A model generated the notes under the pieces. That model was not told where the DNA came from. It did not search any database and saw only the letters and a list, made by a program, of their open reading frames with translations. Below are positions 52,205 through 61,374 of a DNA stretch of 64,000 nt, in pieces. How positions within the stretch are numbered: the first letter of the stretch is position 1; each line of letters opens with the position of its first letter. The stretch spans positions 434,001 to 498,000 of the forward strand of contig NZ_QOLA01000001.1 of assembly GCF_003324565.1 (NCBI RefSeq). The letters run 5' to 3'. A program made the position numbers and the translations under genes. Source of the DNA: Streptomyces sp. SDr-06. Its GTDB lineage: Bacteria; Actinomycetota; Actinomycetes; Streptomycetales; Streptomycetaceae.

Positions 52205-53310
52205 CGGGCGTCCCTCCCGGCGATGCGGTTGACGCGGTCGACGGCGCGTTCGAAGCCGCGCGTCAGGTCGTCGAAGGTGTCCCGGACGCTGCGTTCGGCG
52301 GTCATCCGTCCGACGATCTGGCCGACGGGGGTGCCGAGCAGCGGCTCGACCTCGTACTTCTGGATGCGCGAGAGCGCCTCGGCGACCAGGAGGCCCTGCA
52401 ACGGCATGGGCAGGGTGCCGGGGCCCGCCGGGTCGTCCCAGGCATCGGTCCACTCGGTGCGCAGTTGGCGGGCGGGTTTGCCGGTGAGCGCGCGGGAGCG
52501 GACGGTGTCGCCGGAACCGGCGGCGAGCAGTTTGCGGGTGAGCGCGCGGGAGTGGAGTTCGGCCTCGGTGGTGGTGAGCCAGAGCGAGCCGAGCCACACG
52601 CCCTGAGCGCCGAGCGCGAGCCCGGCGGCGATCTGCTCGCCGCTGCCGATGCCGCCGGCCGCGAGCACCGGCAACGGCCCGACGGCGTCGACGACTTCGG
52701 GGACGAGCACCATGGTGGCGATCTCCCCGGTGTGGCCGCCGGCCTCGTAGCCCTGGGCGACGACGATGTCGATGCCCGCCTCCGCGTGGTGGCGGGCGTG
52801 CCGGGCGCTGCCCGCGAGCGCGGCGACCAGCACGCCGTTGTCGTGGGCGCGCCGGACGACGTCGGCGGGCGGTGAACCCAGCGCGTTGGCGAGCAGCGTG
52901 ATCGGGTAGTCGAAGGCGACGTCGAGCTGGTCGCGGGCGACCTGTTCCATCCAGCCCGTGATGCGCCAGCCGGACGCCTCGCCCTCGGCGAGCTCGGGCA
53001 CCTGGTGCTTGGCCAGGGTGTCCCGCACGAACTGCCGGTGCCCCTCGGGGATCATGGCCTCGACCTCGGCCTCCCCGACGCCTTCCACCTTCTTGGCGGG
53101 CATCACCACGTCGAGGCCGTAGGGCAGCCCGTCGGTGTGCTCCTGCATCCAGTCGAGGTCGCGTGCGAGGTCGTCGGGGGCCGTGTAGCGGACCGCGCCG
53201 AGCACACCGAACCCGCCGGCCCGGCTGATGGCCGCGGCCACCGCCGGGAACGGCGTGAAGCCGAAGACGGCGTGCTCGACTCCCAGTTTCTTGCTCAGCT
53301 CCGTCTGCAT
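52201..53310 (-). CDS. Nitronate monooxygenase (NMO/2-nitropropane dioxygenase) family
   Basis: 369 residues from the ATG at 53310. FMN-binding TIM barrel with P-X-X-G-F-T-P-F-P at the N-terminus, V-A-Q-G-Y-E-A-G-G-H-T-G, P-V-L-A-A-G-G-I-G-S-G-E and G-A-Q-G-V-W-L-G-S-L. These are the family glycine-rich flavin segments. Many such genes lie in acyl-CoA gene sets, so the natural substrate may be an enoyl-type molecule and not nitronate. First gene of an operon with the acyl-CoA synthetase; the TCTGA-type operator is 44 bases upstream. Confidence 0.82.
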   Translation of the reverse strand: MQTELSKKLGVEHAVFGFTPFPAVAAAISRAGGFGVLGAVRYTAPDDLARDLDWMQEHTDGLPYGLDVVMPAKKVEGVGEAEVEAMIPEGHRQFVRDTLAKHQVPELAEGEASGWRITGWMEQVARDQLDVAFDYPITLLANALGSPPADVVRRAHDNGVLVAALAGSARHARHHAEAGIDIVVAQGYEAGGHTGEIATMVLVPEVVDAVGPLPVLAAGGIGSGEQIAAGLALGAQGVWLGSLWLTTTEAELHSRALTRKLLAAGSGDTVRSRALTGKPARQLRTEWTDAWDDPAGPGTLPMPLQGLLVAEALSRIQKYEVEPLLGTPVGQIVGRMTAERSVRDTFDDLTRGFERAVDRVNRIAGRDAR

Positions 53311-53353
53311 GGGGCGCAGGATGCCGCAGCCGGGGCGACGAGGGAAGAGATTT

Positions 53354-53370
53354 TCTGATGCTGCGTCAGA
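53354..53370. promoter_or_regulatory. TCTGA-N7-TCAGA operator, copy 2
   Basis: TCTGATGCTGCGTCAGA has the same half-sites and spacing as the site at 43305-43321, again with TTT before and TTCTTT after. It lies 44-60 bases upstream of the monooxygenase start. Two copies 10 kb apart suggest one regulator controlling both gene sets. Confidence 0.65.
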
Positions 53371-53428
53371 TTCTTTGCCGGGCGCCGCCACCCCCGCCGC
53401 TTCGTTGACACGGGCCGCCCCCAGGGCA

Positions 53429-53469
53429 GAAAGTTTCCGTTGTTCGACGTGATCACGAAAGATACTTTC
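53429..53469. promoter_or_regulatory. GAAAG-type dyads before the serine hydrolase gene
   Basis: GAAAGATACTTTC (53457-53469) is a perfect dyad with an ATA spacer; GAAAGTTTC (53429-53437) is a second, shorter one. They lie 40-80 bases upstream of the GTG at 53509. Such pairs recall RpiR/MurR-type operators, but the assignment is tentative. Confidence 0.5.
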
Positions 53470-53508
53470 AGCGCGTCAGGAAGGCGCGCCGGGAAGAGGT
53501 GCGTGCCG

Positions 53509-55272
53509 GTGGCCGAGGACGTCGGGGGCGTCAGCAGACGACGGCTGGCCGGTGCGGCCGTGGTGCTGGGAGGGGCGCTGATGGTGGGATCGCTGCCGGG
53601 CGGGGCGACGGCCTCGGAGCGCGGACGGACACTGCGCCGCGGGACCGCGGAGCAGGCGGGGCTGCTGCCCGCGCACCTGGACCGGCTCGTCGAGGACGCC
53701 GGGACGTTCCTCGGCCCCTCCCCCGACCACCCCTGGTACGCGGGGGCCGTCCTGCTCGCGGGGCGCGGCGGCACGGTGGCGCTGCACCACGCCCTCGGCA
53801 GCGCGGTCCGCTACGCGGCGTACGACGAGAAGAGCGACACCGCGGTCGAGCTCCCGCCTCAGCGGCGGATCGCGACGTCCCGGGACACGGTCTACGACCT
53901 CGCCTCGCTCTCCAAGCTGTTCACCTCGCTGCTCGCCGTCCAGCAGATCGAGCGCGGCACGCTGGACCTGGACCACCCGGTCGCCTCCTACCTGCCCGAG
54001 TTCGGCGCGGCGGGCAAAGCGGCCGTCACCGTACGCCAGTTGCTCACCCACACCTCCGGGTTCCGCTCCTGGCTGCCGCTCTACGAGGCGCCGACCCGCG
54101 AGGACCGGCTCCGGCTCATCTGGAACGAGGCGCCCACGAGCCCGCCCGGCAGCGCATACCTCTACTCCGACCTGAACCTGATCTCCCTGCAACTGGTCCT
54201 GGAGAAGATCACCGGCCGCCCGCTCGACGCGCTGCTCCACGACGGGATCACCGCGCCGCTCGGGATGCGCCGCACGCGCTACAACCCGCCCGCCTCCTGG
54301 CGCCCGGAGATCGCCGCGACCGAGGACGCCCGCACGCCGTGGTCGGGGCTCGACCGGGGCCTGGTGTGGGGCGAGGTCCACGACGAGAACGCCTTCTGCC
54401 TCGGCGGCGTCGCGGGCCACGCCGGGGTCTTCTCCAACGCCTGGGACCTCGCGGTCCTCGCCCGGGCGCTGCTCAACGGCGGGAGCTACGGGCGGGCCCG
54501 CATCCTGAGCGCCGACTCCGTGGAGCTCCTGTTCACCGACTTCAACACGACCTTCCCGGGCCACGCGCACGGGCTCGGCTTCGAACTCCACCAGCACTGG
54601 TACATGGGCGCGATGGCCACGCCGCGCAGCGCCGGGCACACCGGCTTCACCGGCACCAGCATCGTGCTGGACCCGAGCACCGACACCTTCCTCGTCCTGC
54701 TCTCCAACTCCGTTCACCCGGTGCGCACATGGCGTTCCGGTTCCGCCCCGCGCGTGGCCGCGGGCAACGCCCTCGCGCGGGCCGTCGCGGTACGTCCCCC
54801 GCGCGGGGGCACGTCCTGGTTCGGGGGCATGGCGCGCGGGGAGAGCCGCACCCTCACCCTGCCCGAGCTGTCCCCCGCCTCCGACGGGGCCCGCCTGGAG
54901 TGCGCGCTGTGGTGGGACACCGAGCCGGGCGTGGGCACCCTCGCCCTGGAGGCCTCGGCGGACGCGGGGGCGACCTGGCGGCCGGTGCCGTTCACGACGG
55001 CGTGCGCCGGGCAGGGGGCGGTGGAACACCCCGCCGGTTCGGTGACGGGGTGGTCGGGGCGGGTCTGGCACCGGGCGACGGCTGACCTGGCGGCCTGGCG
55101 CGGCCGCCCGGTGCGGCTGCGCTGGCGGTACACGACCGGCCCGCTGTACGTGGGCCGGGGCGTGTACGTCGACGGGCTGTGCGTCCGGGACCGCCGGGTC
55201 CTGTTCGACGAGGCGCGGCCGGACGACGCCGCCCGGATCGAGGCGTCCGGCTGGACGCGATCGGCCGACTGA
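53509..55272 (+). CDS. Exported serine beta-lactamase-like hydrolase with C-terminal beta-sandwich domain
   Basis: 587 residues from the GTG at 53509 (GGGAAGAGG upstream); the frame is open from 53440. An N-terminal S-R-R-R-L-A-G-A-A-V-V-L-G run is a Tat-like signal. The class C beta-lactamase domain has S-L-S-K (nucleophile Ser, Lys) and Y-S-D-L-N (Tyr). A third motif is probably H-T-G near the end of the domain (A-G-H-T-G-F-T-G-T). After about residue 430 a beta-rich domain follows. Probably a D-Ala-X or ester hydrolase of the wall surface. The GAAAG dyads upstream suggest dedicated control. Confidence 0.78.
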   Translation: MAEDVGGVSRRRLAGAAVVLGGALMVGSLPGGATASERGRTLRRGTAEQAGLLPAHLDRLVEDAGTFLGPSPDHPWYAGAVLLAGRGGTVALHHALGSAVRYAAYDEKSDTAVELPPQRRIATSRDTVYDLASLSKLFTSLLAVQQIERGTLDLDHPVASYLPEFGAAGKAAVTVRQLLTHTSGFRSWLPLYEAPTREDRLRLIWNEAPTSPPGSAYLYSDLNLISLQLVLEKITGRPLDALLHDGITAPLGMRRTRYNPPASWRPEIAATEDARTPWSGLDRGLVWGEVHDENAFCLGGVAGHAGVFSNAWDLAVLARALLNGGSYGRARILSADSVELLFTDFNTTFPGHAHGLGFELHQHWYMGAMATPRSAGHTGFTGTSIVLDPSTDTFLVLLSNSVHPVRTWRSGSAPRVAAGNALARAVAVRPPRGGTSWFGGMARGESRTLTLPELSPASDGARLECALWWDTEPGVGTLALEASADAGATWRPVPFTTACAGQGAVEHPAGSVTGWSGRVWHRATADLAAWRGRPVRLRWRYTTGPLYVGRGVYVDGLCVRDRRVLFDEARPDDAARIEASGWTRSAD

Positions 55273-55297
55273 GCCGGCCGGCGGGCCGACCCGAGGG

Positions 55298-56863
55298 TCA
55301 GCGGCCGAGCACCGCCATCGCCGCGTTGTGGCCCGGGATTCCGCTGACGCCGCCGCCGCGCACGGCGCCCGCGCCGCACAGCAGCACGTTCGCGAGCCCC
55401 GTCCCGACGCCCCAGCGGCCCGTCGAGCCGTCGCCGTAGGGGAAGGCGAGGGCCCGGTGGAAGATGTTCCCGCCGGGCAGCCGCAGGTCGTGTTCCAGGT
55501 CGAGGGGGGTCTTCGCCTCGATGCAGGGGCGGCCTTCCGCGTCCAGGGCCAGACAGTCCGCGATCGGCTCGTCCAGATGGGCGTCGAGCTCGGCGAGGGT
55601 CGCGGCGAGCAGGTGCTCGCGCGCCTTGTCGTGGTCGTCGGCGAAGAGGCGGGCCGGGGTGTGCAGGCCGAACAGGGTGAGGGTCTGGTACCCCTGAGCC
55701 GCGAGGCCGGGACCCAGGATCGACGGGTCGGTGAGCGAGTGGCAGTAGATCTCCGAGGGCGGGACGGCGGGCAGCTCCCCGCGGGCCGCCTCGGCGTACA
55801 CGGTCGCCAACTGGCCGTATCCCTCGGCGATGTGGAAGGTCCCGGCGAAGGCCTCGCGCGGGTCGACCGCGCTGTCGCGCAGCCGGGGCAGCCGCTTGAG
55901 CAGCATGTTGACCTTCAGCTGGGCGCCTTCGGCGGGCTCGGGCGGACGGTCGCCGACGAGTTCGGCCAGGGCCTGCGGCGAGGCGTTCACCAGGACGTGG
56001 CGGGCGGCGACCGTGCCGGGTGCCTCACTCGTGACGTAGGCGACCTCGGCCTCGGTGCCGTCGGTGCGGATCGCGGTCACCTCGTGTCCGGTGACGATCT
56101 CCGCCCCCGCCGCCCGCGCGGCCCGGGCGAGCGCGTCGGTGAGGGCACCCATGCCGCCGACCGGGACGTCCCAGTCGCCGGTGCCCTGGCCGATCACGTG
56201 GTAGAGGAAGCAGCGGTTCTGGGCGAGTGAGGGGTCGTGGGCGTCGGCGAACGTGCCGATCAGGGCATCGGTGAGGACGACGCCCCGCACGAGGTCGTCG
56301 CCGAAGCGGTCCTCGACGGCGACGCCGATGGGCTCCTCGAAGAGCATCCGCCACGCCTCGTCGTCCCCGATCCGCTCGCGCAGTGCGGCCTCGGTGGGCA
56401 GCGGCTCGGTGAGGGTGGGGAAGACCCGTTCGGCGACCCTGCGCGTGGTGTCGTAGAAGGCCTCCCAGGCCGCGAACTCCGCATCCGATCCGGTGAGTTG
56501 GCGGAACGAGGCCGCGGTCCTGTCCCGGCCGCCGCCGATCAGGAGGCCACCGGGGCGGCCGTCGCGCACGGTCGGCGTGTAGGAGGACACCGTCCGCTTG
56601 CGGACCGCGAAGTCGAGCCCCAGGTCGTCGACGATCTTCCGCGGCAGCAGGGAGACCAGGTAGGAGTAGCGCGAGAGCCGGGCGTCCACGCCCGCGAAGG
56701 GCCGGGTGGAGACGGCCGCGCCGCCGGTGTGGCCGAGCCGTTCCAGGACCAGGACGGACTTTCCGGAGCGGGCGAGGTAGGCGGCGGCGACCAGGCCGTT
56801 GTGGCCGCCTCCGACGATGACGGCGTCGTACAGATCACGGGCGAACGCGCTGGGTGCGGGCAT
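55298..56863 (-). CDS. FAD-dependent oxidoreductase, phytoene-desaturase/PYROXD2-like
   Basis: 521 residues from the ATG at 56863 (AAGGGG upstream). The N-terminal dinucleotide motif is V-I-V-G-G-G-H-N-G-L-V-A-A-A-Y-L-A-R, followed by an E-R-L-G-H-T-G-G-A-A acidic/glycine patch. A C-terminal FAD segment reads C-G-A-G-A-V-R-G-G-G-V-S-G-I-P-G-H-N-A-A. This is the amine-oxidase/carotenoid-desaturase superfamily; the closest known type is PYROXD2. Substrate unknown, no carotenoid genes near. Convergent with the serine hydrolase (26 bases). Confidence 0.8.
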   Translation of the reverse strand: MPAPSAFARDLYDAVIVGGGHNGLVAAAYLARSGKSVLVLERLGHTGGAAVSTRPFAGVDARLSRYSYLVSLLPRKIVDDLGLDFAVRKRTVSSYTPTVRDGRPGGLLIGGGRDRTAASFRQLTGSDAEFAAWEAFYDTTRRVAERVFPTLTEPLPTEAALRERIGDDEAWRMLFEEPIGVAVEDRFGDDLVRGVVLTDALIGTFADAHDPSLAQNRCFLYHVIGQGTGDWDVPVGGMGALTDALARAARAAGAEIVTGHEVTAIRTDGTEAEVAYVTSEAPGTVAARHVLVNASPQALAELVGDRPPEPAEGAQLKVNMLLKRLPRLRDSAVDPREAFAGTFHIAEGYGQLATVYAEAARGELPAVPPSEIYCHSLTDPSILGPGLAAQGYQTLTLFGLHTPARLFADDHDKAREHLLAATLAELDAHLDEPIADCLALDAEGRPCIEAKTPLDLEHDLRLPGGNIFHRALAFPYGDGSTGRWGVGTGLANVLLCGAGAVRGGGVSGIPGHNAAMAVLGR

Positions 56864-56909
56864 GCCCCTTGGTAACACGGGATGATCGCTCGCGGAACCC
56901 GTCCCGGGG

Positions 56910-59153
56910 TCACGGGTGGCCGGCGCCGCCGCGGCGCAGGGCCGCCACCTTCCGGTACAGCGCGACCGCCTCCGCTCCCCGGCCCAGTTGTTCCAGGCAG
57001 AGCGCCTCGTCGTTGCGGCTGGCCAGCGTGGCGGGGTGGTCGGCGCCCAGGACGCGCTCGCGCGCCTCGGCCACGGCGCGGTAGACGTCCAGCGCCTCGG
57101 CCCAGCGGCCCAGCCATCCCAGGGCCACGGCGATCTCCCGGCGGCTGATCAGGGTGTCGGGATGGTCGGGTCCCAGCACCCGCTCGCGCAGGGCGCACAC
57201 CTCGCGCGCCTCCCGCAGGGCCTCCCCCCAGCGGGCGAGCCGGCCGAGGTTGACGCCGAGGCCGTGCCGGGCGCGCAGCGTCTCGGGGTCCTCGGGGCCG
57301 CTGACCCGCAGCCGGTCCTCGATCAGGTCGCGGTACAGCTCCAGGGCCTCGGGGCTGCGGCCGAGCCGGCCGAGGCTGATGCCGATCTCGTAGCGGGCCG
57401 CCAGGGTGTCGGGATGGTCGGGGCCGAGCGCCGCCGCCCGCCCCCGCGCCACCTCGCGATAGGCGGCGAGCGCTTCCACCCAGCGCCCCAACAGGCCGAG
57501 CGCGTACGCCACTTCGTACTGCGTGACCAGGGTGTCGGGGTGTCCATGGCCGAGCACCCTGGCGCGGGCGGCGGCCACGTCCCGGGCCATCGCGTAGGAG
57601 TCCTCCAGGCGGCCGAGCCTGCTGAGGTTGAAGGCGAGGTTGTGGCGGCAGCGCAGGGTGTCCGGGTCGTCGGGGCCCTGGGTGCGCTCACGCGCCGCCA
57701 GCACCGTGACGTACACCTGGTGCGCCTCGAAGTGGCGGCTCAGCTGCCCCAGGACGTACGCGGTCTCCTGGCGGGCGTCGAGGGTCTCGGGATGCTCGGG
57801 GCCGAGCGTGCGGGCTCTGCCGTCGGCGACCTTGCCGAACTCGCGCAGTGCGTCGGCCGGGCGGCCGGTGCGGCTCAGCGTGAAGCCCACTTCGTAGCGG
57901 CTGGCGAGGGTGTCGGGGTGGTCGGGCCCCAGAAGGTGGGCGCGCTCGGCGGCGACCGCCCGGTGCACCTCGCCCGCCTCCGCCCAGCGGCCGAGCCGGC
58001 CGAGGCTGAGCCCCGCGTTGTGGCGGCTGTTCAGGGCGGCCAGGACGTCCGGCGGCGGAGGCGGCCGCTCCTGCTCCCGCGCGGCCCGGACGGCGGGGGT
58101 GCGGCGCGGGTCGGCGGGCGGGGCGGTCCACTCGCCGGTGAGGCCCGCCGTGGGGTCGGGCGGCGTGGACCAGGAGAGGGTGCCGGTCGCCTTGTGGCCC
58201 GTGGTCATGCCTTTCGTCCAGGACGGGAGCCGGGGACCGTGGCGGGCGGCCAGCGGCACCGGGTCGATCGCGGGCGCGGCGGCGTCGGGAACGCGCGGCA
58301 GCGCGGCCCGCCCGGCCTCGAGCCGCTCGGCCAGCTCCGAGGCGCTGTCGGGGCGTTGGCCGGGCTCCTTGGCCAGCAGGTCGAGCACGGCCCGCTCCAG
58401 GAACTCGGGGAGTTCGGGGCGGTGCTCGCGCGGCGGCCGGGGCAGGGTGTCGCGATGGCCGACGAGCACCGCCCAGGCGTCCTCCAGATTGAACGGGGGC
58501 GCCCCGGTGGCGAGTTCGTACAGCACGCAGCCCAGCGAGTAGAGGTCGCTGCGGTGGTCGAGCTCGGCACCGCCGATCTGCTCCGGCGACATGTAGTGCG
58601 GGGTGCCCATGGCGATGCCGGTGCCGGTGAGGCGGGCGGTGAAGCCGATGTCGGCCCCGAGCCGCGCGATGCCGAAGTCGCAGATCTTCACCGTGCCGTC
58701 GTCGAGACGCATGATGTTCGCGGGCTTCAGGTCCCGGTGCACGATGCCCTGCCGATGGGTGTAGGCGAGGGCGGCCGCGACCTGTTCGGCGATGTCCATG
58801 ACGTCCGGCACCGGCAGCGGACGCTGCTTGTTGTCGCCGAGGAGCTGGCTGAGGTTGCGCCCTTCGAGCAGCTCCATGACGAGGTAGAGCCCACCCTCGT
58901 ACTCCCCGAAGTCGTGCACGACGGTGACACCGCGGTGCTGGAGCGCGGCGGCGACCCGGCCCTCGCGCCGGAAGCGCTCCCGGAGCACCCGGGTGAACGA
59001 CTCCTCGTGGCCCGGCGCCGGCGGCTTGAGCAGTTTGACCGCCACCCGCCGCCCCAGCGACTCGTCGCGGGCCCGCCACACCTCGCCCATGCCGCCGCGC
59101 CCGATGAGGTCGAGCAGCGCGTAGCGGCCGTGGATCAGCCTGGTGTCCGCCAT
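56910..59153 (-). CDS. Serine/threonine protein kinase fused to a TPR array
   Basis: 747 residues. Kinase domain (about 9-275) with glycine loop G-R-G-G-M-G, Lys40, H-R-D-L-K-P-A-N (Asp141, Asn146), D-F-G (159-161) and M-S-P-E. A Pro-rich linker leads to nine tetratricopeptide repeats of the kinesin-light-chain type (about 380-745), each with a G-P-D-H-P-D-T-L-like core. There is no transmembrane helix, so it is cytoplasmic and the TPR array probably recruits partners or substrates. All catalytic residues are present. Confidence 0.92.
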   Translation of the reverse strand: MADTRLIHGRYALLDLIGRGGMGEVWRARDESLGRRVAVKLLKPPAPGHEESFTRVLRERFRREGRVAAALQHRGVTVVHDFGEYEGGLYLVMELLEGRNLSQLLGDNKQRPLPVPDVMDIAEQVAAALAYTHRQGIVHRDLKPANIMRLDDGTVKICDFGIARLGADIGFTARLTGTGIAMGTPHYMSPEQIGGAELDHRSDLYSLGCVLYELATGAPPFNLEDAWAVLVGHRDTLPRPPREHRPELPEFLERAVLDLLAKEPGQRPDSASELAERLEAGRAALPRVPDAAAPAIDPVPLAARHGPRLPSWTKGMTTGHKATGTLSWSTPPDPTAGLTGEWTAPPADPRRTPAVRAAREQERPPPPPDVLAALNSRHNAGLSLGRLGRWAEAGEVHRAVAAERAHLLGPDHPDTLASRYEVGFTLSRTGRPADALREFGKVADGRARTLGPEHPETLDARQETAYVLGQLSRHFEAHQVYVTVLAARERTQGPDDPDTLRCRHNLAFNLSRLGRLEDSYAMARDVAAARARVLGHGHPDTLVTQYEVAYALGLLGRWVEALAAYREVARGRAAALGPDHPDTLAARYEIGISLGRLGRSPEALELYRDLIEDRLRVSGPEDPETLRARHGLGVNLGRLARWGEALREAREVCALRERVLGPDHPDTLISRREIAVALGWLGRWAEALDVYRAVAEARERVLGADHPATLASRNDEALCLEQLGRGAEAVALYRKVAALRRGGAGHP

Positions 59154-59171
59154 CTGGTGCCGTCGCCCCCG

Positions 59172-60062
59172 TCACTGACCATGCGCCCTCCCCGGCCCGT
59201 CCAGTATGGCCGCCTGTTCGCGGAGTGTGTACGGTGCCGGGCGCGACCCGGGACCCAGCCGGGCGACCGCCCTGAGGATGTGACGGGGCGGCAGCCGCCA
59301 GCGCACCGACGCGGGTATGCGGCGCAACGCCGTTCCGGTGAACACCAGTTGACGGTTGACCTTGCGCTCGGCGGGGCCGGGGCGGCCGTAGAGGGCATGG
59401 GCGTACGGGGGCAGTGAGGCGTAGGCCAGCCCCGCTACGCGCCGCCAGACGAGCGCGCGCGCCGGGACCAGGAGGGGGTGCGTGGGGGGCCGCCGCAGGA
59501 AGTCGTCGACCGCCCGCGCGTCGGCGGTGACCGCGAGGTCCGGCCGTACGGAGTCGAAGTAGGCGGCGAGCTCCGCGACCGTGCCCGGCACGCCGGCCGG
59601 GTCGAGGCCCACCAGGCGGGCGTCCACGCGGTGTTCGCCGACATAGCGGTCGGCCTGGGCGTCGCTGAGGCGGAACCCCGAGCGCCGCACCACGGTGAGG
59701 TAGCTGTCGATCTCCGCGCAGTGCACCCACAGGAGGAGCTCGGGGTCGTCGATCCCGAACCGCTCCCCGGTCACCGGGTCGTCGGCCTTCAGCAGGGCGT
59801 GGATGCGGCGCACCCGCGCGCCCGCCTGCTCGGCCGCCTCCTTCGTGCCGTACGAGAGCGTCCCCACGAAGTTGGCGGTGCGCATCAGCCGCCCCCAGGC
59901 GTCCTTGCGGAAGTCGGAGTTCTGCATGACCCCGCGCACCGCCCGGGGGTGCAGCGCCTGGAGGTACAGCGCCCGGACCCCGGCGACCCACATCATCGGG
60001 TCGCTGTGCAGCTGCCACGTGACCGATTCGGGCCCGAAGTATCCGGGATCGGCGCCAGCCAT
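59172..60062 (-). CDS. MpaB-like oxygenase (DUF2236)
   Basis: 296 residues, ribosome site GGAGGTGGCGG directly before the ATG. The family motifs are W-Q-L-H-S-D-P-M-M, A-L-H-P-R-A-V-R-G-V and W-V-H-C-A-E-I-D-S-Y. DUF2236 contains MpaB (a side-chain cleaving oxygenase) and rubber oxygenase Lcp; the conserved His residues may bind heme. The substrate is unknown. It is 82 bases downstream of the FadE26-like gene in the same direction and could belong to that lipid-degradation unit. Confidence 0.75.
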   Translation of the reverse strand: MAGADPGYFGPESVTWQLHSDPMMWVAGVRALYLQALHPRAVRGVMQNSDFRKDAWGRLMRTANFVGTLSYGTKEAAEQAGARVRRIHALLKADDPVTGERFGIDDPELLLWVHCAEIDSYLTVVRRSGFRLSDAQADRYVGEHRVDARLVGLDPAGVPGTVAELAAYFDSVRPDLAVTADARAVDDFLRRPPTHPLLVPARALVWRRVAGLAYASLPPYAHALYGRPGPAERKVNRQLVFTGTALRRIPASVRWRLPPRHILRAVARLGPGSRPAPYTLREQAAILDGPGRAHGQ

Positions 60063-60144
60063 CCGCCACCTCCAGTGAGCGCGCCCGCCGTCGCACCCAC
60101 CATCCGAGACTAGTTGGTGCGCGGCGGGCGGGGTACCGGTCCCG

Positions 60145-61335
60145 TCACCGCCGCACCCGCGGCATCCCCAGACCGATCCACGCGATGATCTCGCGCTGGA
60201 TCTCGTTGTTGCCGCCGCCGAAGGTGAAGATCACCGCGGAGCGGTAGCCGCGTTCCAGTTCGCCGTGCAGCACCGCGCCGGCCGACCCCTCCTTCATCGG
60301 GCCGGCCGCCGCCACGACCTCCATGAGCCAGGCGTAGGCGTCCCTGCGCACCTCGGAGCCGTACACCTTGACGGCGGAGGCGTCCTGCGGGGTGAGGGTG
60401 CCTTCCTGGACGGCGTTCACCATCTGCCAGTTGAGGAGTTTCATCGCGTCGAGCCGGGTGTGGGTGCGGGCGAGGTTCCTGCGGACCCAGCCCAGGTCGA
60501 TGACGCGGCGGCCGTCGGCGAGCTTGGTGTCGGCGGCCCAGCGCTGGACGTCGTGCAGCGCGCGGATCGCCATCGTGCCGTGGGCGGCGAGCGTGACCCG
60601 CTCGTGGTTGAGCTGGTTGGTGATCAGCCGCCAGCCCTTGTTCTCCTCGCCGACCCGGCGGGTGGCGGGGACCTTGATGTTCTCGTAGTAGCTGGCGGTG
60701 GTGTCGTGCGAGGCGAGGGTGTTGATGAGGGTGCAGCTGTAGCCGGGGTCGGAGGTCGGCACGAGGAGCATGGTGATGCCCTTGTGCGCGGGCGCGTCGG
60801 GGTCGGTGCGCACGGCGAGCCAGACCCAGTCGGCGGTGTCCCCGTTGGTCGTCCAGATCTTCTGCCCGTTCACCGTGTAGGTGCCGCTGGTCTCGTCGCC
60901 CTCGCGCACCGCGCGGGTCTTCAGGGCCGCCAGGTCGGTACCCGCGTCGGGTTCGCTGTAGCCGATGGCGAAGTCGATCTCGCCGGAGAGGATCCTGGGC
61001 AGGAAGTACGCCTTCTGCTCCGCCGTGCCGAACTGCATGATCGTCGGGCCGACGGTGTTCAGGGCCATCAGCGGCAGCGGGACCCCGGCCTGGGCGGCCT
61101 CGTCGAAGAAGATGAACTGCTCCATGGGGCTCAGGCCGCGCCCCCCGTACTCCTCGGGCCACCCCACGCCCAGCCAGCCGTCCCCGCCGAGCCGCCGCAC
61201 CGTGTCCCGGTAGAACCGCTTCTGGGCGGCCGGGTCGGCGTACCGCGCGTAGACGTTGTCCGGCACCAGCTCGGCGAAGTAGGTCCGCAGCTCGGCGCGC
61301 AACTGCTGCTGCTCAGGCGTGTATTCGAGGTGCAC
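60145..61335 (-). CDS. fadE26: Acyl-CoA dehydrogenase, FadE26/ChsE4-like
   Basis: 396 residues from the GTG at 61335 (GGAGGGG upstream). N-terminal Y-T-P-E-Q-Q-Q-L-R-A-E-L-R-T-Y-F, then I-G-Y-S-E-P-D-A-G-T-D-L-A, G-E-E-N-K-G-W-R-L-I-T-N-Q-L-N-H-E-R-V and C-terminal F-G-G-G-N-N-E-I-Q-R-E-I-I, all very close to M. tuberculosis FadE26 (ChsE4). That protein pairs with FadE27 (ChsE5) in an alpha2beta2 dehydrogenase for cholesterol side chains. No FadE27-type partner is next to it here. A KstR-like box lies 40 bases upstream. Confidence 0.87.
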   Translation of the reverse strand: MHLEYTPEQQQLRAELRTYFAELVPDNVYARYADPAAQKRFYRDTVRRLGGDGWLGVGWPEEYGGRGLSPMEQFIFFDEAAQAGVPLPLMALNTVGPTIMQFGTAEQKAYFLPRILSGEIDFAIGYSEPDAGTDLAALKTRAVREGDETSGTYTVNGQKIWTTNGDTADWVWLAVRTDPDAPAHKGITMLLVPTSDPGYSCTLINTLASHDTTASYYENIKVPATRRVGEENKGWRLITNQLNHERVTLAAHGTMAIRALHDVQRWAADTKLADGRRVIDLGWVRRNLARTHTRLDAMKLLNWQMVNAVQEGTLTPQDASAVKVYGSEVRRDAYAWLMEVVAAAGPMKEGSAGAVLHGELERGYRSAVIFTFGGGNNEIQREIIAWIGLGMPRVRR

Positions 61336-61374
61336 GGCCCCTCCAGGACGGTCGCGGTACGGCGGCGCACACAG

